64,000 nt of DNA from Diploptera punctata (GCA_030220185.1 JASPKZ010005703.1:310001-374000), one strand, 5' to 3'; shown: positions 41,903 to 52,848, numbered from the stretch's first letter. A program made the numbers and translations. The notes: a model not told the origin generated them from the letters alone.

Positions 41903-42381
41903 AAATAATAGTTTTAAAAAACTAAAACAACACGCTTTATTAGAAAACCGAACTCAAAAATGAAAAATAATTTTAATTTCCAACACGCTTGGGATAAATT
42001 TAAAGTGGTCAACAAAAAAAATCATCTCCAACACATATAGAATAAAACTAGAATTATCAAAAAAAAGAAAATAATTTTACCATCAAAAGCGTGGGGTGCT
42101 CTATATCAATTAATATATTTGATAATAAACAGATATTGGTAAAAGTAAAGTCTCTAAGAAGAACATGTAAAAATCATAAAAAGCACCCCACGCTTTTGAT
42201 GGTAAAATTATTTTCTTTTTGTTGATAATTCTAGTTTTATTCTATATGTGTTGGAGATGATTTTTTTGTTGACCACTTTAAATTTATCTCAAGCGTGTTG
42301 GAAATTAAAATTAGTTTTCATTTTTGAGTTCGGTTTTCTAATAAAGCACTGTTTTATTTTTTAAAACTAGCCGTATTATTT
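41903..42381. mobile_element. 479-bp foldback with ~200-bp arms
   Basis: Left arm 41903-42100 and right arm 42182-42381 match through GCTTTATTAGAAAACCGAAC, TTTCCAACACGCTTG, AAAGTGGTCAACAAAAAAA, ATGTGTTGGAGATGA (inverse) and CATCAAAAGCGTGGGGTGCT. The spacer is 81 bp. The ends differ by a 6-bp indel (CGGCTA). No transposase is present and no close copy exists in the window. Confidence 0.85.
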
Positions 42382-42477
42382 ATTTTTTGGTTTTAATATT
42401 TTACAGAATAAGATAAGAATGTAAATATCTTTAAATTCCATACTATTGTAGTATGAGCTAAAAGTATTACTCTTCTA

Positions 42478-42580
42478 AAAAAACCCTCCCCAGACGGATT
42501 CGAACCAGCGACCTATGGATTACTGAAATTATATACCACTAGTTCACCTCTCTACCAACTGAGCTCTTACAACGATTAAC
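42478..42580 (-). repeat. tRNA-like sequence with canonical A and B boxes
   Basis: The minus strand reads GAGCTCAGTTGGTAGAGAGG (A box) and CGCTGGTTCGAATCCGTCTG (B box). About 43 bases separate them, longer than in an ordinary tRNA, and no 7-bp acceptor stem closes. Either a tRNA pseudogene with an insertion or a SINE head. I do not call it functional. Confidence 0.5.
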
Positions 42581-42851
42581 TAAAAAGTCGACAAGTCCGT
42601 AACCTATTATACCAGTTTTAATCGTTTTAATTTTCTGATGATTCTGGCCAGGATTTTAGAAAATGAATATGAAATTATTGTATTGTCACGGGTCCTTTAC
42701 AAGTATAAAAAGTTTCAAGTCGATCCAATTATTTTAAGTGGGTGAAAAACGCGTTGAAAGATTCAGTTACATAGATAGATAGATACAGGTCAAGCTAATA
42801 TAAAGCGTGTAAAAAGGGTTTTTTATATTGGATATAATAAAAAAAAAAATT

Positions 42852-42940
42852 AGCTCAGGATAGGGATATATAGAGCTTATGTTCTCGCGGCCATGAAACA
42901 ATGAGTTCAATTGTCCCATTGGGTTAGTTGGCAATTAATT
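42852..42940 (+). pseudogene. LINE-B 3' end
   Basis: TTAGCTCAGGATAGGGATAT, AGCTTATGTTCTCGCGGCCA and TGAGTTCAATTGTCCCATTG followed by GGTTAGTTGG match the last coding bases and tail of LINE-B. Confidence 0.6.
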
Positions 42941-43194
42941 GGTGAGTTCCATAGTGTTTGTATTCATTTTTCCACAAAGTTACGCGTTACCTCATATTTG
43001 GTTTAATGTATTCAAAATATTTTCCAGTTTTTATCAAATATTTTTACCACACAGAAAACAAATAATATAAACATTTTAATCGCATAAAAATATGACCATT
43101 ACTTATAAGCTGCTATAATTCCTGACGCTTCAAGTTACCTTATCGAATTCTTAAGGAATGTAAAAGTTATTGAGGCTGTTCTCTTGATAACATG

Positions 43195-43580
43195 TCTTCT
43201 TCTTCTTCTTCTTCTTCCTTTCATGTGATAGACCCAGCGGTCTGTTACGGTCTCAATCCAACGTTTGAAGGGTCTACCCAATGATCTCTTGCCTGGTGGC
43301 TGGTAATTTAAGGTGGTATTTTTGTTCTACTCATTCTTCTTACGTGAGATTTCCAGTTGTTTCTGTATTTTTGCACATATTCCATGATTGATTCTGTTCG
43401 TAATTCTTTGAGAATCTCAGAATTCCTTTTATGGTTTGTTCTTGAGTAACCTGCAGTACGTCTCATAAATTTAATTTCTGCCGCGGTTAGTCTTTGTTCA
43501 TGTACACTGCGAATTGTCCAGGCCTCACTGCCGTAACATAATATGAGTCTGGTCAGTGTTTTATAAATTCTAGTTCGTGT
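43195..43580 (-). pseudogene. LINE-C C-terminal region, GAAGAA tail
   Basis: Minus strand: KTLTRLILCYGSEAWTIRSV, RLTAAEIKFMRRTAGYSRTN, NSEILKELRTESIMEYVQKY, NNWKSHVRRMSRTKIP. After a stop comes a GAAGAAGAAGAAGAAGAAG tail at about 43200-43218. The C-terminal GRP motif is shifted but legible. Confidence 0.75.
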
Positions 43581-43656
43581 GTGTTGAAAACATTTATGAA
43601 ATAATTATAGATCTTCTTGATCCTACTTACTAGACATTATATACATATAAGACTTA

Positions 43657-44060
43657 CAGGGTGTAACAGGACCTCGCCGACAAAATGATAGAAATGATAG
43701 ACCATGCAGAGAGGATCATTTTTTGTGAAGGAACATATAGTCCCAAACACGTCATTTATGAGTTATGCGCAGAAAAAGGTAAGGGTCGAATTGAATACAA
43801 ACAATTATACACATATAATTTTATTGAAAAAGAAATGTTTTTACAATAAGTGTTCAAACAGTCGATCCTGTGCCTCATTGCATGTTTGATATCGTCGCAG
43901 CAACGTTCGGCCAGCACGGCCGAACATGGCAGAATTCTGTTTTGACGTCGTCAAATGCAGCATTTAGTCTGTCAATCAGTTGAGCTCTGGTGGCCACTGG
44001 AGTTACGTAGACAATGCTCTTGACATGCCCCAAATAAAAAAAAATGCCGGACAGGACAAA
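43657..44060 (-). mobile_element. Mariner-like element, left end and transposase C-terminus
   Basis: CAGGGTGTAACAGGACCTCG starts after TA at 43655-6 and the first ~210 bp match the arms of the MITE at 29460-30000. Minus-strand coding follows: FFYLGHVKSIVYVTPVATRA, QLIDRLNAAFDDVKTEFCHV (43890-44030), the stretch after the third catalytic residue of mariner-type transposases. Upstream coding is lost near 44060, so the element is truncated. It identifies the parent family of the MITE. Confidence 0.75.
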
Positions 44061-45220
44061 AAAAACACTCAGAAGAGGATCTCCAACGGTTCTGAAGACG
44101 AATAAGGAGTGAGAGTCCCAAGGCAGAAGAGACACCTCAAAAACCGTTAGAGGGGTTGAAAAAAGTCCGAAGCCGGTGACGCAACTGATCTAGGAGAGGG
44201 AAACTCCAAAATCGAATACCTGGTCCTCCATGTAAAAAATAACGTGTTCAGAAAACTACACTATAGTTCAGTTCTGACTTTTTAGCCGCTTTTGAGGGGT
44301 CTATGGTGTTTGGTGCGCTAAGAGGGGAAGGCAAATTGCAGGTACTACCAGCAACTATCCTCAGTTTAGATAACATAAATAGTTACTACACGTTGAGTTT
44401 TCTTGTTTACTAGTTCTGTGTTAGTGAATATTTTTGTTGTCTAGTAAGTTTAGAGTGTCCATTATAGGATAACGCCGTTTTTATAACAATTTATTTTATT
44501 TTTTATTATTGCATCCCATTCCCACTCGGCAATGTTCCCTCCTGCCACAAACCAAGACGGCTACAGTTATCAGAACTGGACTGTAAATGAAGCCGAACTG
44601 ATAAAAAGGAATCGACAATGGCAAAGGATTACTGGACATGAATTACGGTTAGCTACATGAAATGTAATAAGCATGTTTTAGGTAGGAACCCTCAACAACT
44701 TGAAAATATGAGGAAGTTGGGAATAAAAGGATGGAAGAGAAAGATACAAGATAGAAGAGAAGTACAGCAGGCTCTGGCCCTACATGGACCGTTACGCCAT
44801 GGAGATAGATAGAAACCAGTAAAAGTGAACCATACATTTGACATACTGATGTTTACCCCTTTCCTACGTAACTGACTTTTTAATCTCACATTGTAGGCCT
44901 CCACCTGCTGTTCCACTGGCTGTGCAGCCAGTTCTTATGGCTGTAATAAACACTTTATAATGAACAAAGCATTTTTAGAGTAGTGTAAGCATGAGCGCAT
45001 ATGCCATATGTTGACTCCAAGATTAACTTAAAATAAACTGTTCAATTGAGTCGATTAAGTGCCAGGTGGGTGCTGGAGCAGGGAGGGGTGTAGGGGCGCT
45101 CTCTCGCGGCGAACAAGCTGCCTAATGTAACACCATATTGTTCTACTTCCATCTCACAGTAAGTCTCTCTACTTATTTACTGTGTACTGTATGTGGGTCA
45201 TTCCCTCGTAACGAACGTCA
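44061..45220. other. Unassigned 1.1 kb
   Basis: Includes a GC-richer block near 45060-45130 and ORFs with no recognised domain. GTGCGCTAAGAGGGGAAGG near 44318 has no match in the window. Confidence 0.4.
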
Positions 45221-45224
45221 TATT

Positions 45225-45475
45225 TTATCTTCTTCTTCTTCTTCTTCTTCACTTCCTGGTTTAGGCATTAGTTACCTGCTCCGTCTTCACTAATAGATCT
45301 ATGACCATCTCTTCCGAGGACGTACGACATATCTTCTTCCTCTCGGAAAATAATGTAAGATTTTATTTGGTAATCTACTTTCATCCATTCTTTCAACATG
45401 TTCCTTCCACTGATTCTTGTTAAATATATTTTCTTTTATGGAGTAGATATGCACTTCTATCTTATAATCTACTTT
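45225..45475 (-). pseudogene. LINE-C fragment, GAAGAA tail
   Basis: Minus strand: KIEVHIYSIKENIFNKNQWK, EHVERMDESRLPNKILHYFP, RGRRYVVRPRKRWS, then stops and a GAAGAAGAAGAAGAAGAAG tail at 45230-45252. Confidence 0.7.
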
Positions 45476-45609
45476 ACAAGTCCTGTATTTGAATCTAACT
45501 TAACAACAGGTTTTTTAGGTAAATGAGCACATATTTCCCTAAATTGTATTAGGGCACCTAAGATGTTATAAAATTAAAAAATAAAAGCGCTAAAACGCAA
45601 AACGCGGCA

Positions 45610-46015
45610 ACAATAGTTATTAAGACGACCAGTTACTAAAGCAGAGGTTTAGTAACGAGATGCTCAAGTTAGAACACGACCGAAGGGAATGTTCTAAGAG
45701 CAGCGTGTTACTAAACCTAATTTGTAACGTGTTGTCTACAATATTTTATCTACGTACAGAGTATTTTAGTATATTATGTTGTATATGTAGTATATTTAAT
45801 TAAATTTATTTATTGCGGAAAATATATGTTTAGACAAAGAGTAATGTGGGCTTTGAAAAGAAAGACGATAAATCAACAAACATTGTTATTATATATATCA
45901 ATAATCATTACAGTGTATTTACGTTTTGTATTTTATATTTTGATAGTGTGTTTTGTGTTTTGTTAGAATAAATACAGTATACGTCACTGATTGTTATAAT
46001 AGGTAGATAATAATT
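45610..46015 (+). repeat. Repeat X, copy 3
   Basis: Begins near ACAATAGTTATTAAGACG and ends ACTGATTGTTATAATAGGTAG. A nested hairpin is clear: AGGTTTAGTAAC (45652) against GTTACTAAACCT (45708), enclosing TTAGAACA/TGTTCTAA. The ORF trace reads KFIYCGKYMFRQRVMWAL before a deletion. Compared with copy 1 about 190 bp of ORF is missing. Confidence 0.65.
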
Positions 46016-46057
46016 TAAAATCACCAGCATATTAAAATAGAAATTCTGGTATTATAT

Positions 46058-46338
46058 ATAGTAAAGTAAAGTGAACCCACAACAGGCCCGGAGGCCCTTG
46101 GGGTAGTAGGAGGTTAAGGCTCCCACTTTTTCTAGACAATCGGAATTTTATGTCAGCCGGGTTGTCAGCCCTGCGTGACGGCCGCCTTTACCCCCAGAAC
46201 AAGCGTCTGGTACTCATTTACGTTAGAGGCTGAGTCGACCCCAGGGCCATAGTGCCGCCAGATGGTTTGGGTCAGTTTAAAAACCCCCACCGGGACTTGA
46301 ACCCTCGACCCTCCGGCTTGTAGCTCAGTGCCTTATAT
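46058..46338 (-). repeat. SINE-B copy
   Basis: Minus strand body matches the copy at 51392: GGACTTGAACC (inverse B box GGTTCAAGTCCCGGTGGG), GGGGTCGACTCAGCCTC, GGGGGTAAAGGCGGCCGTCA, CAGGGCTGACAACCCGGC, with an ACTTTACTTTAC tail at 46060-46072. The tRNA-like head is truncated. TTATATATA-type sequence on both sides may be a target duplication. Confidence 0.8.
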
Positions 46339-47685
46339 ATATACACCCATATACCTATATTGCGATACTAATCATGATAAGTCTGTGAGACATACATCTG
46401 TGATTAAATCTTTAGTATACGATACTTCATTCTCGAGTTATAATTTTTATTGTATTTTCATTACTGAAACAATTGCATTAATGTTAACTAATTAATTTGT
46501 GGACAGCAATCAAATTAGTGGTTATTTTCCTTTGTGTCAACATACTTGTGCATAATTCATAATGTTACAAATATTAATTAAATATTTCAGATAGTTTGCT
46601 GTTCAAACTTAATTCTTAATTTAAATACGAGTATATAAGCATTTTTTTTAAAGAAAATGAAATTAAAAAATCGGAAACTAAATAGCGATTAATCACAAAT
46701 GCATGTCTCAGAGCTTAACTTCCTGTAAAATATACATCATATATGTTTTATAACAAAAATGTAAAACCAGAAATTTTTTAATGAAATGTATCTTAAACTA
46801 TTTTTAGCTACTGTATTTGTTAAAAAGTTAAAAATATTTGCTAAAATAGAAAATTATTTTCTTCAACTTTTACAAAAGCTAACAGTTTTGTAGTAAGAAA
46901 GTAAGTGAAGTGTTGTACTCATATGTTATAAAACACTTGTCAATTTGTTGAAATTATTTTGTGTTAACAGAAAACAATTAATACCATTTCAAAATTGCCC
47001 ATTGCAAATCTTTGCCGACTATCTCTTAGGGATGCCATTAATATATTTTCATCTTTTCTTGCTGATATTCTAAAACTTGGACAACTTGGCTCATAATTTG
47101 AAGTAATTTGCTTTTTAACATATAATTTTTAATGTTTTTTTAAAATATCCATTTTTGTGAATGTAAGTAAATTGTTTCTCCTTTCATTATCACATATACT
47201 AACAGTTTCTGATAAAATATTAGTTGCTTCTCCTAGTTAGGTAACGGAGTCACACAAGACACTTTTATATTTGCGGAAATACAGTAAACCTATATGCCTC
47301 TTAATTTCTTAAACAATCGTCAGTTAATAGATTTGTGACTAGTTCTAATTGGCCTAATATACGTTTAACACACTTCTTAATTACGTTGTAACTAAACGAT
47401 ATTTGTACAGAAATGTTAACACTAGTTATATGCAAGGAAAGGCTTGCGTAATGTTTAGAAATGTCCACACAATGTGACAAGTGTTAATAATTTGCTTTCG
47501 GCTAGTAACTAAATGTATGTGTCATTTGTATGTTCAATATCTAAAATTAAGTTTGTTAGTCGTGGAAATGAGAACTGTAGATCATCATCATCATCATCTT
47601 TAGCTCGACAACCCATCATGGTACTGACTGTCCAAAGAAATTTCCACTATTTGTCCTTGTTCCTTGCCACATCCATTCAATTTCT
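46339..47685. other. AT-rich 1.3 kb, nothing recognised
   Basis: Very AT-rich with no coding signal, tRNA box or long inverted repeat. An ATCATCATCATCATC run at 47582-47598 precedes the LINE fragment and may be an unrelated LINE tail. Confidence 0.45.
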
Positions 47686-47689
47686 TGTT

Positions 47690-47805
47690 CCAATTTCTCT
47701 GGCATCTTCCATGGATAGAAGGGATACAAGCGGCTATGAATATCAGAGGATTGGAGGAAGATCAATGGATGGACAGAGAGGAATGGCTGCCATGATACCC
47801 GATGA
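47690..47805 (+). pseudogene. LINE-A-type terminal fragment
   Basis: One frame reads PWIEGIQAAMNIRGLEEDQW, MDREEWLP, matching the GIREAMESRGLRDYQWTD type C-terminus at 27330. The listed ORF in another frame here is a shadow. Confidence 0.55.
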
Positions 47806-48164
47806 TGATGATATTCCTTTCATCGTCCTCCCTCCTGCTTTACGGCTTTCCTCTCCGCCTGCATCCTCCTGGTTCAGATCGGAAAACTCTACTAGATGGT
47901 CATGATTCCTCCATTCTTATTAAATGTCGAGTCCACCTCAAACGGGCTATTTTTATTAATTCAGTTATATTAGGCTCCTCGAATAATGCATATACTGTAG
48001 TTCATGATTATATCGAATTCTCCATTCGTTTTCACTCTAATTGGTCCATATATAGTTCACAAAATGTTCCTCTCAAATATATTTAATCATGTCTATCCTC
48101 CTTGTTAAAAATTCATGTTCCTGAAGCATATATAGTCTGATCAAGGTATTATATATAATAATTT

Positions 48165-48532
48165 CATTATTATTATTATTATTATTAGAAATATTCCAAA
48201 CTACAATGGTTCTCCTTCAACCCAAAGTGATTTGTCGCCAGAGGTTCCTGTCTAAAGCATCTTTTTCCCTCAAATCTCTAGCTTCCATACTTCTGCTCAC
48301 TCCATCTATTCATATTTCTCTAGGTTTGCTTCTTCCACTTCTTACATTAGCTTGCAATCAAGGATTTTCTTTGGTAAACTCTCTTCTTCCATTCTTATGA
48401 GGTGGCCATTTAAAACTTTGTCTAATAAGTTATTTTTTTTCAACTTGCATAATTTTCCATATTGTGTTATTTCTGACTTATTTCTGAATTTTTGGGAATC
48501 GCCTCCAAAAGTCCATTTCATAGTAATAATAG
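48165..48532 (-). pseudogene. LINE-A-type 3' fragment, subfamily H, with AAT tail
   Basis: Minus strand: LLDKVLNGHLIRMEEESLPK, KILDCKLM, then in another frame MEARDLREKDALDRNLWRQ-like sequence and RRTIVVWNIS, followed by AAT repeats at 48165-48188. It is the same 3' end as at 20710-21115, and its tail suggests AAT microsatellites here can be LINE ends. Confidence 0.65.
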
Positions 48533-48685
48533 TCTTCTTCTTCTTCTTCTTCTTCACTTCACGGGCTAGGGAAATTGCCTGTTCCGCTTCACAGTTGTTC
48601 TGTCCATCTTTTCACTGGCCTTCCTACATTCGTTGAACCTCTTGGCTTGTAGTTGAATTTCCAAACTCATCTCTCTCACAGTAAT
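48533..48685 (-). pseudogene. LINE-C 3' fragment, GAAGAA tail
   Basis: Minus strand LRERWSLEIQLQAKRFNECR and KASEKMDRTTVKRNRQFP, then GAAGAAGAAGAAGAAGAAG at 48535-48555. It lies directly beside the subfamily H copy. Confidence 0.55.
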
Positions 48686-49087
48686 AATGGTAATAATAAT
48701 AATAATTATTATTATTAGTATTATATTCTATATAGGCTTGGGTAGAAAGATTAAGCAGGAAGGAACGCACACAGGACAGGAAACTGAAAAATCTTTATCT
48801 TGAAAACTTTAAGATAAGCGAGAATAACTATAAAAGATCGAACTCAAATATTTAAACAGCGATAATGCTGAAGATAGCATGTTCCATGAATATTTTTAAT
48901 TCACAGTACAAATATTTCAAAACTATCTGAATTCAAAATATAACGATAACAATAATGTTGATTATGATTGCAAGTGTACATAATCTACATCAATACATTA
49001 CGTGATTATGGTTTATTATTAAAATTGATAATACATTCATAAATACACGAAGTATAATAAAAACATAATAAAAATATAAAAATTGTG

Positions 49088-49265
49088 GTCCCAGGGTAGC
49101 GTCGCTGCCTCGTATGCAGAGGGCCGGGATTCAGTTTCCGATCGGGACAAGTTTCCTGGGTGATCGATTATTTCAGGGTTTTTCCTCGCCTTTAAGACAA
49201 ATGTCAGGAAACGTTTAGGTGTAAACGGTCCCAGAACATAATTTGGGCATCATAATCATACACTC
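49088..49265 (+). repeat. SINE-A, copy without E or F module
   Basis: Head GGTCCCAGGGTAGCGTCGCT, degraded B box GGGATTCAGTTTCCG, body GGTTTTTCCTCGCCTTTAAG, AAACGGTCCCAGAACATAAT, end ATCATAATCATAC. Head type as at 32822. Confidence 0.7.
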
Positions 49266-49319
49266 TATGTTTAGTTTAATTGTTGAATGAATAGCATGTT
49301 TCGTCTTAAATGTTCGTGT

Positions 49320-49505
49320 TTTCTCGGACGAGGCCCTGAATTGAGTTGATCGCTCATTCAGGGAGTATCTGCATGTCCCTGTGTGAAAAAAAAAAACACG
49401 TGTGATCCAGAGTTAAAAAAAAACTTCCGACAAATCGTGCCATTTAACTCTCGGATGGCATGGGACATATGAAAGTGAGAGGTTAAACTACGATGGAGAA
49501 GAAGA
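49320..49505 (+). repeat. Repeat I, copy 3
   Basis: GACGAGGCCCTGAATTGAGT, TGATCGCTCATTCAGGGAGT, CATGTCCCTGTGTG, TCCGACAAATCGTGCCATTT, GTGAGAGGTTAAACTACGAT. A GAAGAAGAAGAAGAG run follows. Confidence 0.65.
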
Positions 49506-50025
49506 AGAAGAGTTATATGAAAAAATGCAAAAGTTAAAATTCAATTTTATCGTTTGTTATTTATTACATATGATGATAAAATGTACCTCGATAAAGATAA
49601 GCGATGGCCAAACTCTGTTTACATAAGAATTTATTCAGACAAAATTATTTAAGATATCTAAAAAGGCATATAACGCATGTTTTTAAAGTTAAATGTACCC
49701 TTACCTATCCCTTCCCTTCTATTTATTCAGCAGGTTTCGCAATGTTTCTCATCTCCCTCCGTCCAATTAATCTTCTGTCATTCTCTTCCACATCTCTCTC
49801 ATTCCAATTTCCATTGGTCTATCCTTTTTCTCTCATTCTGTTCAAAACACGATGAATTTACGTTATTTTTGGTGTCCTCTTCTTCTTCTACCAAGTAGCA
49901 CACATTCTAGTATTTTCATGGGAATCTGTCTTCTGACATTATTTTTACACGACCATACCACTTCTTCTCTCTACCATAGTTCAATCTATCCTACAATACC
50001 CTAGTCGTACAGGGACAGAATTTGT
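49506..50025. other. Unassigned, LINE trace on the minus strand
   Basis: Between 49850 and 49990 the minus strand has fragments resembling GRTRRRGHQK and RREKWYGRVK-type LINE C-termini, too broken to assign. Confidence 0.35.
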
Positions 50026-50029
50026 CAAT

Positions 50030-50160
50030 GAGAGGGCTTTTAACAGTGGATCATAACTTACATAATTTTGACCATACAAGGACATGCAGGACCTCCCCAA
50101 ACGAGTGAGCAGTTTAGTGCTGAGAATACCTCTCCAAGATGAACATTTGTGATGTATCTC
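50030..50160 (-). repeat. Repeat I, copy 4
   Basis: Minus strand: CTTGGAGAGGTATTCTCAGC, CTAAACTGCTCACTCGTTTG, TCCTGCATGTCCTTGTATGG, matching the family core. Truncated. Confidence 0.55.
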
Positions 50161-50214
50161 TATCTATAATGACGTAGCCCAGTGTTGAGCCATAGCCTCT
50201 CCTTTGTTAGGAGT

Positions 50215-50548
50215 TAATAGACCAAATTCATTTAGTTGCCGTATTTGTCCATAGATGTCACGAGTGGCATACGGTTAGCACACCGACTCAGTGAGACATC
50301 TAGCAGGCAACTAAGGTATTACTACCAAGTTTGAGAAGGGTAAATTATGCTTAGAGACCTTTTTATTCAGGCTTAAGGATATTTTACTAGCCTGAAAAAT
50401 CTTCAAACTCGGACCCCAGGAGGACTTGCTTCTTGGATTTTTCCACCCTAAAAAAAAATCCTTCGACCGCGACCGACCGGGTTTGAACCCGCGACCCTCT
50501 AAACCAGAGGCAAGGAGCATAAATACTAGTCCACCGCGGCCGACCTTT
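50215..50548 (-). repeat. SINE-C copy 2
   Basis: Minus strand head CGGTCGGCCGCGGTGGACTA (near 50545), B box GCGGGTTCAAACCCGGTCGG, then AAGGATTTTTTTTTAGGGTG, GAGTTTGAAGATTTTTCAGG, ending at TAACTCCTAACAAAGG. It is the most complete SINE-C copy in the window. Confidence 0.8.
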
Positions 50549-50639
50549 GCTATGTAAAGAACACAAACAAATCCATTAAAGTGGCTCTTTCCTGAATAAA
50601 CAGCTTTAACTATATGTCAATCACTATATACGTACATAC

Positions 50640-50800
50640 ATACGTACATAGTGTTCTGCCCAAAAACAGGTCTTTCACTGCAAACTGAGCATTCTCTACT
50701 TTTTCTTTAAAGAAATACTCATCATTCCAAGTTTGCAGTTTTACTGGGATATAGGCCCTATAGGTGCGGTAGCTTCCTGTTTATTTCCACACCCCACTCA
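50640..50800 (+). repeat. F module, solo copy
   Basis: TACATAGTGTTCTGCCCAAA, CAGGTCTTTCACTGCAAACT, GCAGTTTTACTGGGATATAG, GTGCGGTAGCTTCCTGTTTA, TTCCACACCCCACTC. Inverted, this is the 3' half of the composite SINE at 32209 and 62059. A TACGTACA run precedes it at the tail side. Confidence 0.7.
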
Positions 50801-50801
50801 G

Positions 50802-51063
50802 TTTTATAGGAATCTCGATATAATAAGAACAGTTTTATAGAAATCCAAATATAATAAGAACAGTTTTATAGGAATCCAAATATAATAAGAACAGTTTTAT
50901 AGGGATCCAAATATAATAAGAACAGTTTTATAGTATTCCAAATATAATAAGAACAGTTTTTATAGTAGTCCAAATATAATAAGAAAAGTTTTATAGGAAT
51001 CCAGATATAATAAGAACAGGTTTACAGTAATCCAAATATAATAAGAACAGTTTTATAGGAATC

Positions 51064-51066
<3 letters not shown>
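50802..51066 (+). repeat. 31-bp minisatellite grown from LINE-B coding sequence
   Basis: About eight units of TTTTATAGGAATCCAAATAT plus AATAAGAACAG, with small differences between units. LINE-B at 14935-14897 (minus) reads CTTTATAGGAAGCCAGATAT plus AATAAGAACAG at the codons for YRKPDIIRTV. Immediately after the array and an AT run, LINE-B continues in frame order. The array is therefore a local tandem expansion inside a LINE-B copy. Confidence 0.9.

Positions 51067-51099
<33 letters not shown>
51066..51099. repeat. (TA)n microsatellite
   Basis: About 17 AT/TA dinucleotides joining the last minisatellite unit to the continuing LINE-B sequence. Confidence 0.9.
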
Positions 51100-51102
<3 letters not shown>

Positions 51103-51388
51103 CCTAATAAGAATAGCTAAATCTCGTAGACTCCGATGGGCTGGACATGTGACACGAATGGGATATGATATCGTTGCATGGAAGCTTCTTATAGGAAAAC
51201 CAGAGGAAAAAGTCCAGTTGGTAGACCAAGAATGAGGTGGGAAAATAACATTAAACATGATATGAGGGAAGTAGATTATGCAGGGGACATTGGAAAATGT
51301 TAGCTCAGGATAGAGATGTATGGAGAGCTTATGTCCGCGCGGCCATCAACCTATGTTTCGATTGTGCCAGTTAGTTACTTAGGTAATT
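51100..51388 (+). pseudogene. LINE-B C-terminal part downstream of the minisatellite
   Basis: AKSRRLRWAGHVTRMGYDI-like frame (CTCGTAGACTCCGATGGGCT), then GGAAGCTTCTTATAGGAAAA, AGTCCAGTTGGTAGACCAAG (VGRPRMRWENNIKHDMRE), TGTCCGCGCGGCCATCAACC. It ends TGTGCCAGTTAGTTACTTAG. Two frame changes. Confidence 0.75.
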
Positions 51389-51391
51389 AGA

Positions 51392-51692
51392 ATCGGACGT
51401 CGTAGCATAGTGGTTAAGGCACTGCGCTACAAGCCGGAAGGTCGAGGATTCAAGTCCCGGTGGGTCAAGATTTTTAAACTGACCCAAACCTTCTGGCGGC
51501 ACTATGACCCTGGGGTCGACTCAGCCTCCAACGAAAATGAGTACCAGACGCTTGTTCTGGGGGGGTAAAGGCGGCCGTCACGCAGGGCTGACATCAAGTG
51601 CCGATTGTCCAGAAAAAGTGGGAGCCTTAACCTCCCACTTCCCCAAGGGCCTCCTGAGGCCTGTTGTGGGAATACTTTACTTTACTTTCTAT
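51392..51692 (+). repeat. SINE-B, best full-length copy
   Basis: tRNA-like head GTCGTAGCATAGTGGTTAAG (A box) and GAGGATTCAAGTCCCGGTGG (B box), with about 35 bp between. Body: TTCTGGCGGCACTATGACCC, GGGGTCGACTCAGCCTCC, GGCGGCCGTCACGCAGGGC, CTCCCACTTCCCCAAGGGC, TGAGGCCTGTTGTGGGAATA. Tail TTTACTTTAC. Other copies: 22803 (split), 46058, 59095, 63140. Confidence 0.85.
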
Positions 51693-52162
51693 ATGATAAT
51701 TTTAATACGGGCTACTTTATATTCATCTTCACAACCACTCCCCTTAACCCACAACGGGCTATTTGCGATTATTTCATTAAATGAAATGTTTGAAGGAGAA
51801 ACTGAGAAAGAGCAGCTTATGTCACTTGTCAGAGTGAAATCAGAACACAGTTTGAATGTCCCAGGGAGAGGGAAAACGGTAATTCTGGCTTGAGAATCAA
51901 TTTAGCGACGTCTTTATCGGGTCTGTAGCAGGCGTCCTCTTGGGTTAGCGAATTATTAGGAAGCAGTCTATCAGTCTCTGCAGCAGGTAGTCGCTGTCAA
52001 TCCAAAGAACAGTCAAGTTACGTGATTGAAAATCTCACACCCGTCACCATTCTTATATAAATTGCGAGCACAGAATGGAACAGAAAATATTCTCACGTCA
52101 GCTCTCTGTTCTTTCATCTTAAACAAAAATATTCGTTGTGCCCTTAGACTTACACTATTTTA
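51693..52162. other. Unassigned stretch
   Basis: No element recognised between SINE-B and the PLE-type block. Confidence 0.35.
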
Positions 52163-52212
52163 TAGTTAAAATGATAAAATAGTACCTGAAATTACAGTCG
52201 TCCTTAACAATA

Positions 52213-52804
52213 ATAGTGTATTACGATGCGAGGTTGGGAAGGGATTTTTTTACAGAAGCGAGGAAATGTTTAAAAACCGAGCGAAAGCGAGGATTTTAAT
52301 TCCCGATATTTTGTAAAACACTTCACAAACGTGCGTTGTACATTATTTTTTGCGCGATGGTGTTTTCAAAGTAATAAATAATAGTAAAATAATAACATCG
52401 TTATTGGAAATATTTGCGTTCATTATAAACAACTGACTAACGTTTAACGGCGTGGCAATGTATATTAGTTGAGAATACAGCAGGCTCTGACACCAATCAG
52501 TCATAAAATGGCGACAAGTACGTATTTATTGTTTTATATTGTTTAAAATAAAGTTCGGTTCATTTAAAATGCAGTGATTTGTTTCGTATAATATATATTA
52601 ACACTACCTTTTGGATATATTTTTGTATATAAATTACACGTATTATACATAGAGGGCAGTGATTTTACTTCCCGCATGAGGTTTGCAATATGTAATATTA
52701 CAGTATAGTTATTTATGTTGGCAACCCCGAAATGTAGGAAGTTGAATTTTCAATCATGGTCGCCATTGCTGTAAGTATGACAAAACGCAGAATCGCGCAA
52801 AAAT
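52213..52804 (+). repeat. 590-bp repeat, copy 5 of 5
   Basis: Starts ATAGTGTATTACGATGCGAG and ends AATCGCGCAAAAAT. The hairpin is present but weakened (ACAGAAGCGAGG against ATTTTGT). It sits next to the left inverted end of the PLE-type block, interrupting it. Confidence 0.8.
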
Positions 52805-52848
52805 ATGTTAAAATTATAATGCTGAACATTTAAGAGATTTCAAATTCA

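Noticed and set aside
47513..47905. 130-codon ORF as a possible secreted host protein
   Set aside because: A LINE-A C-terminal peptide is readable in another frame across its middle, so the ORF is incidental.
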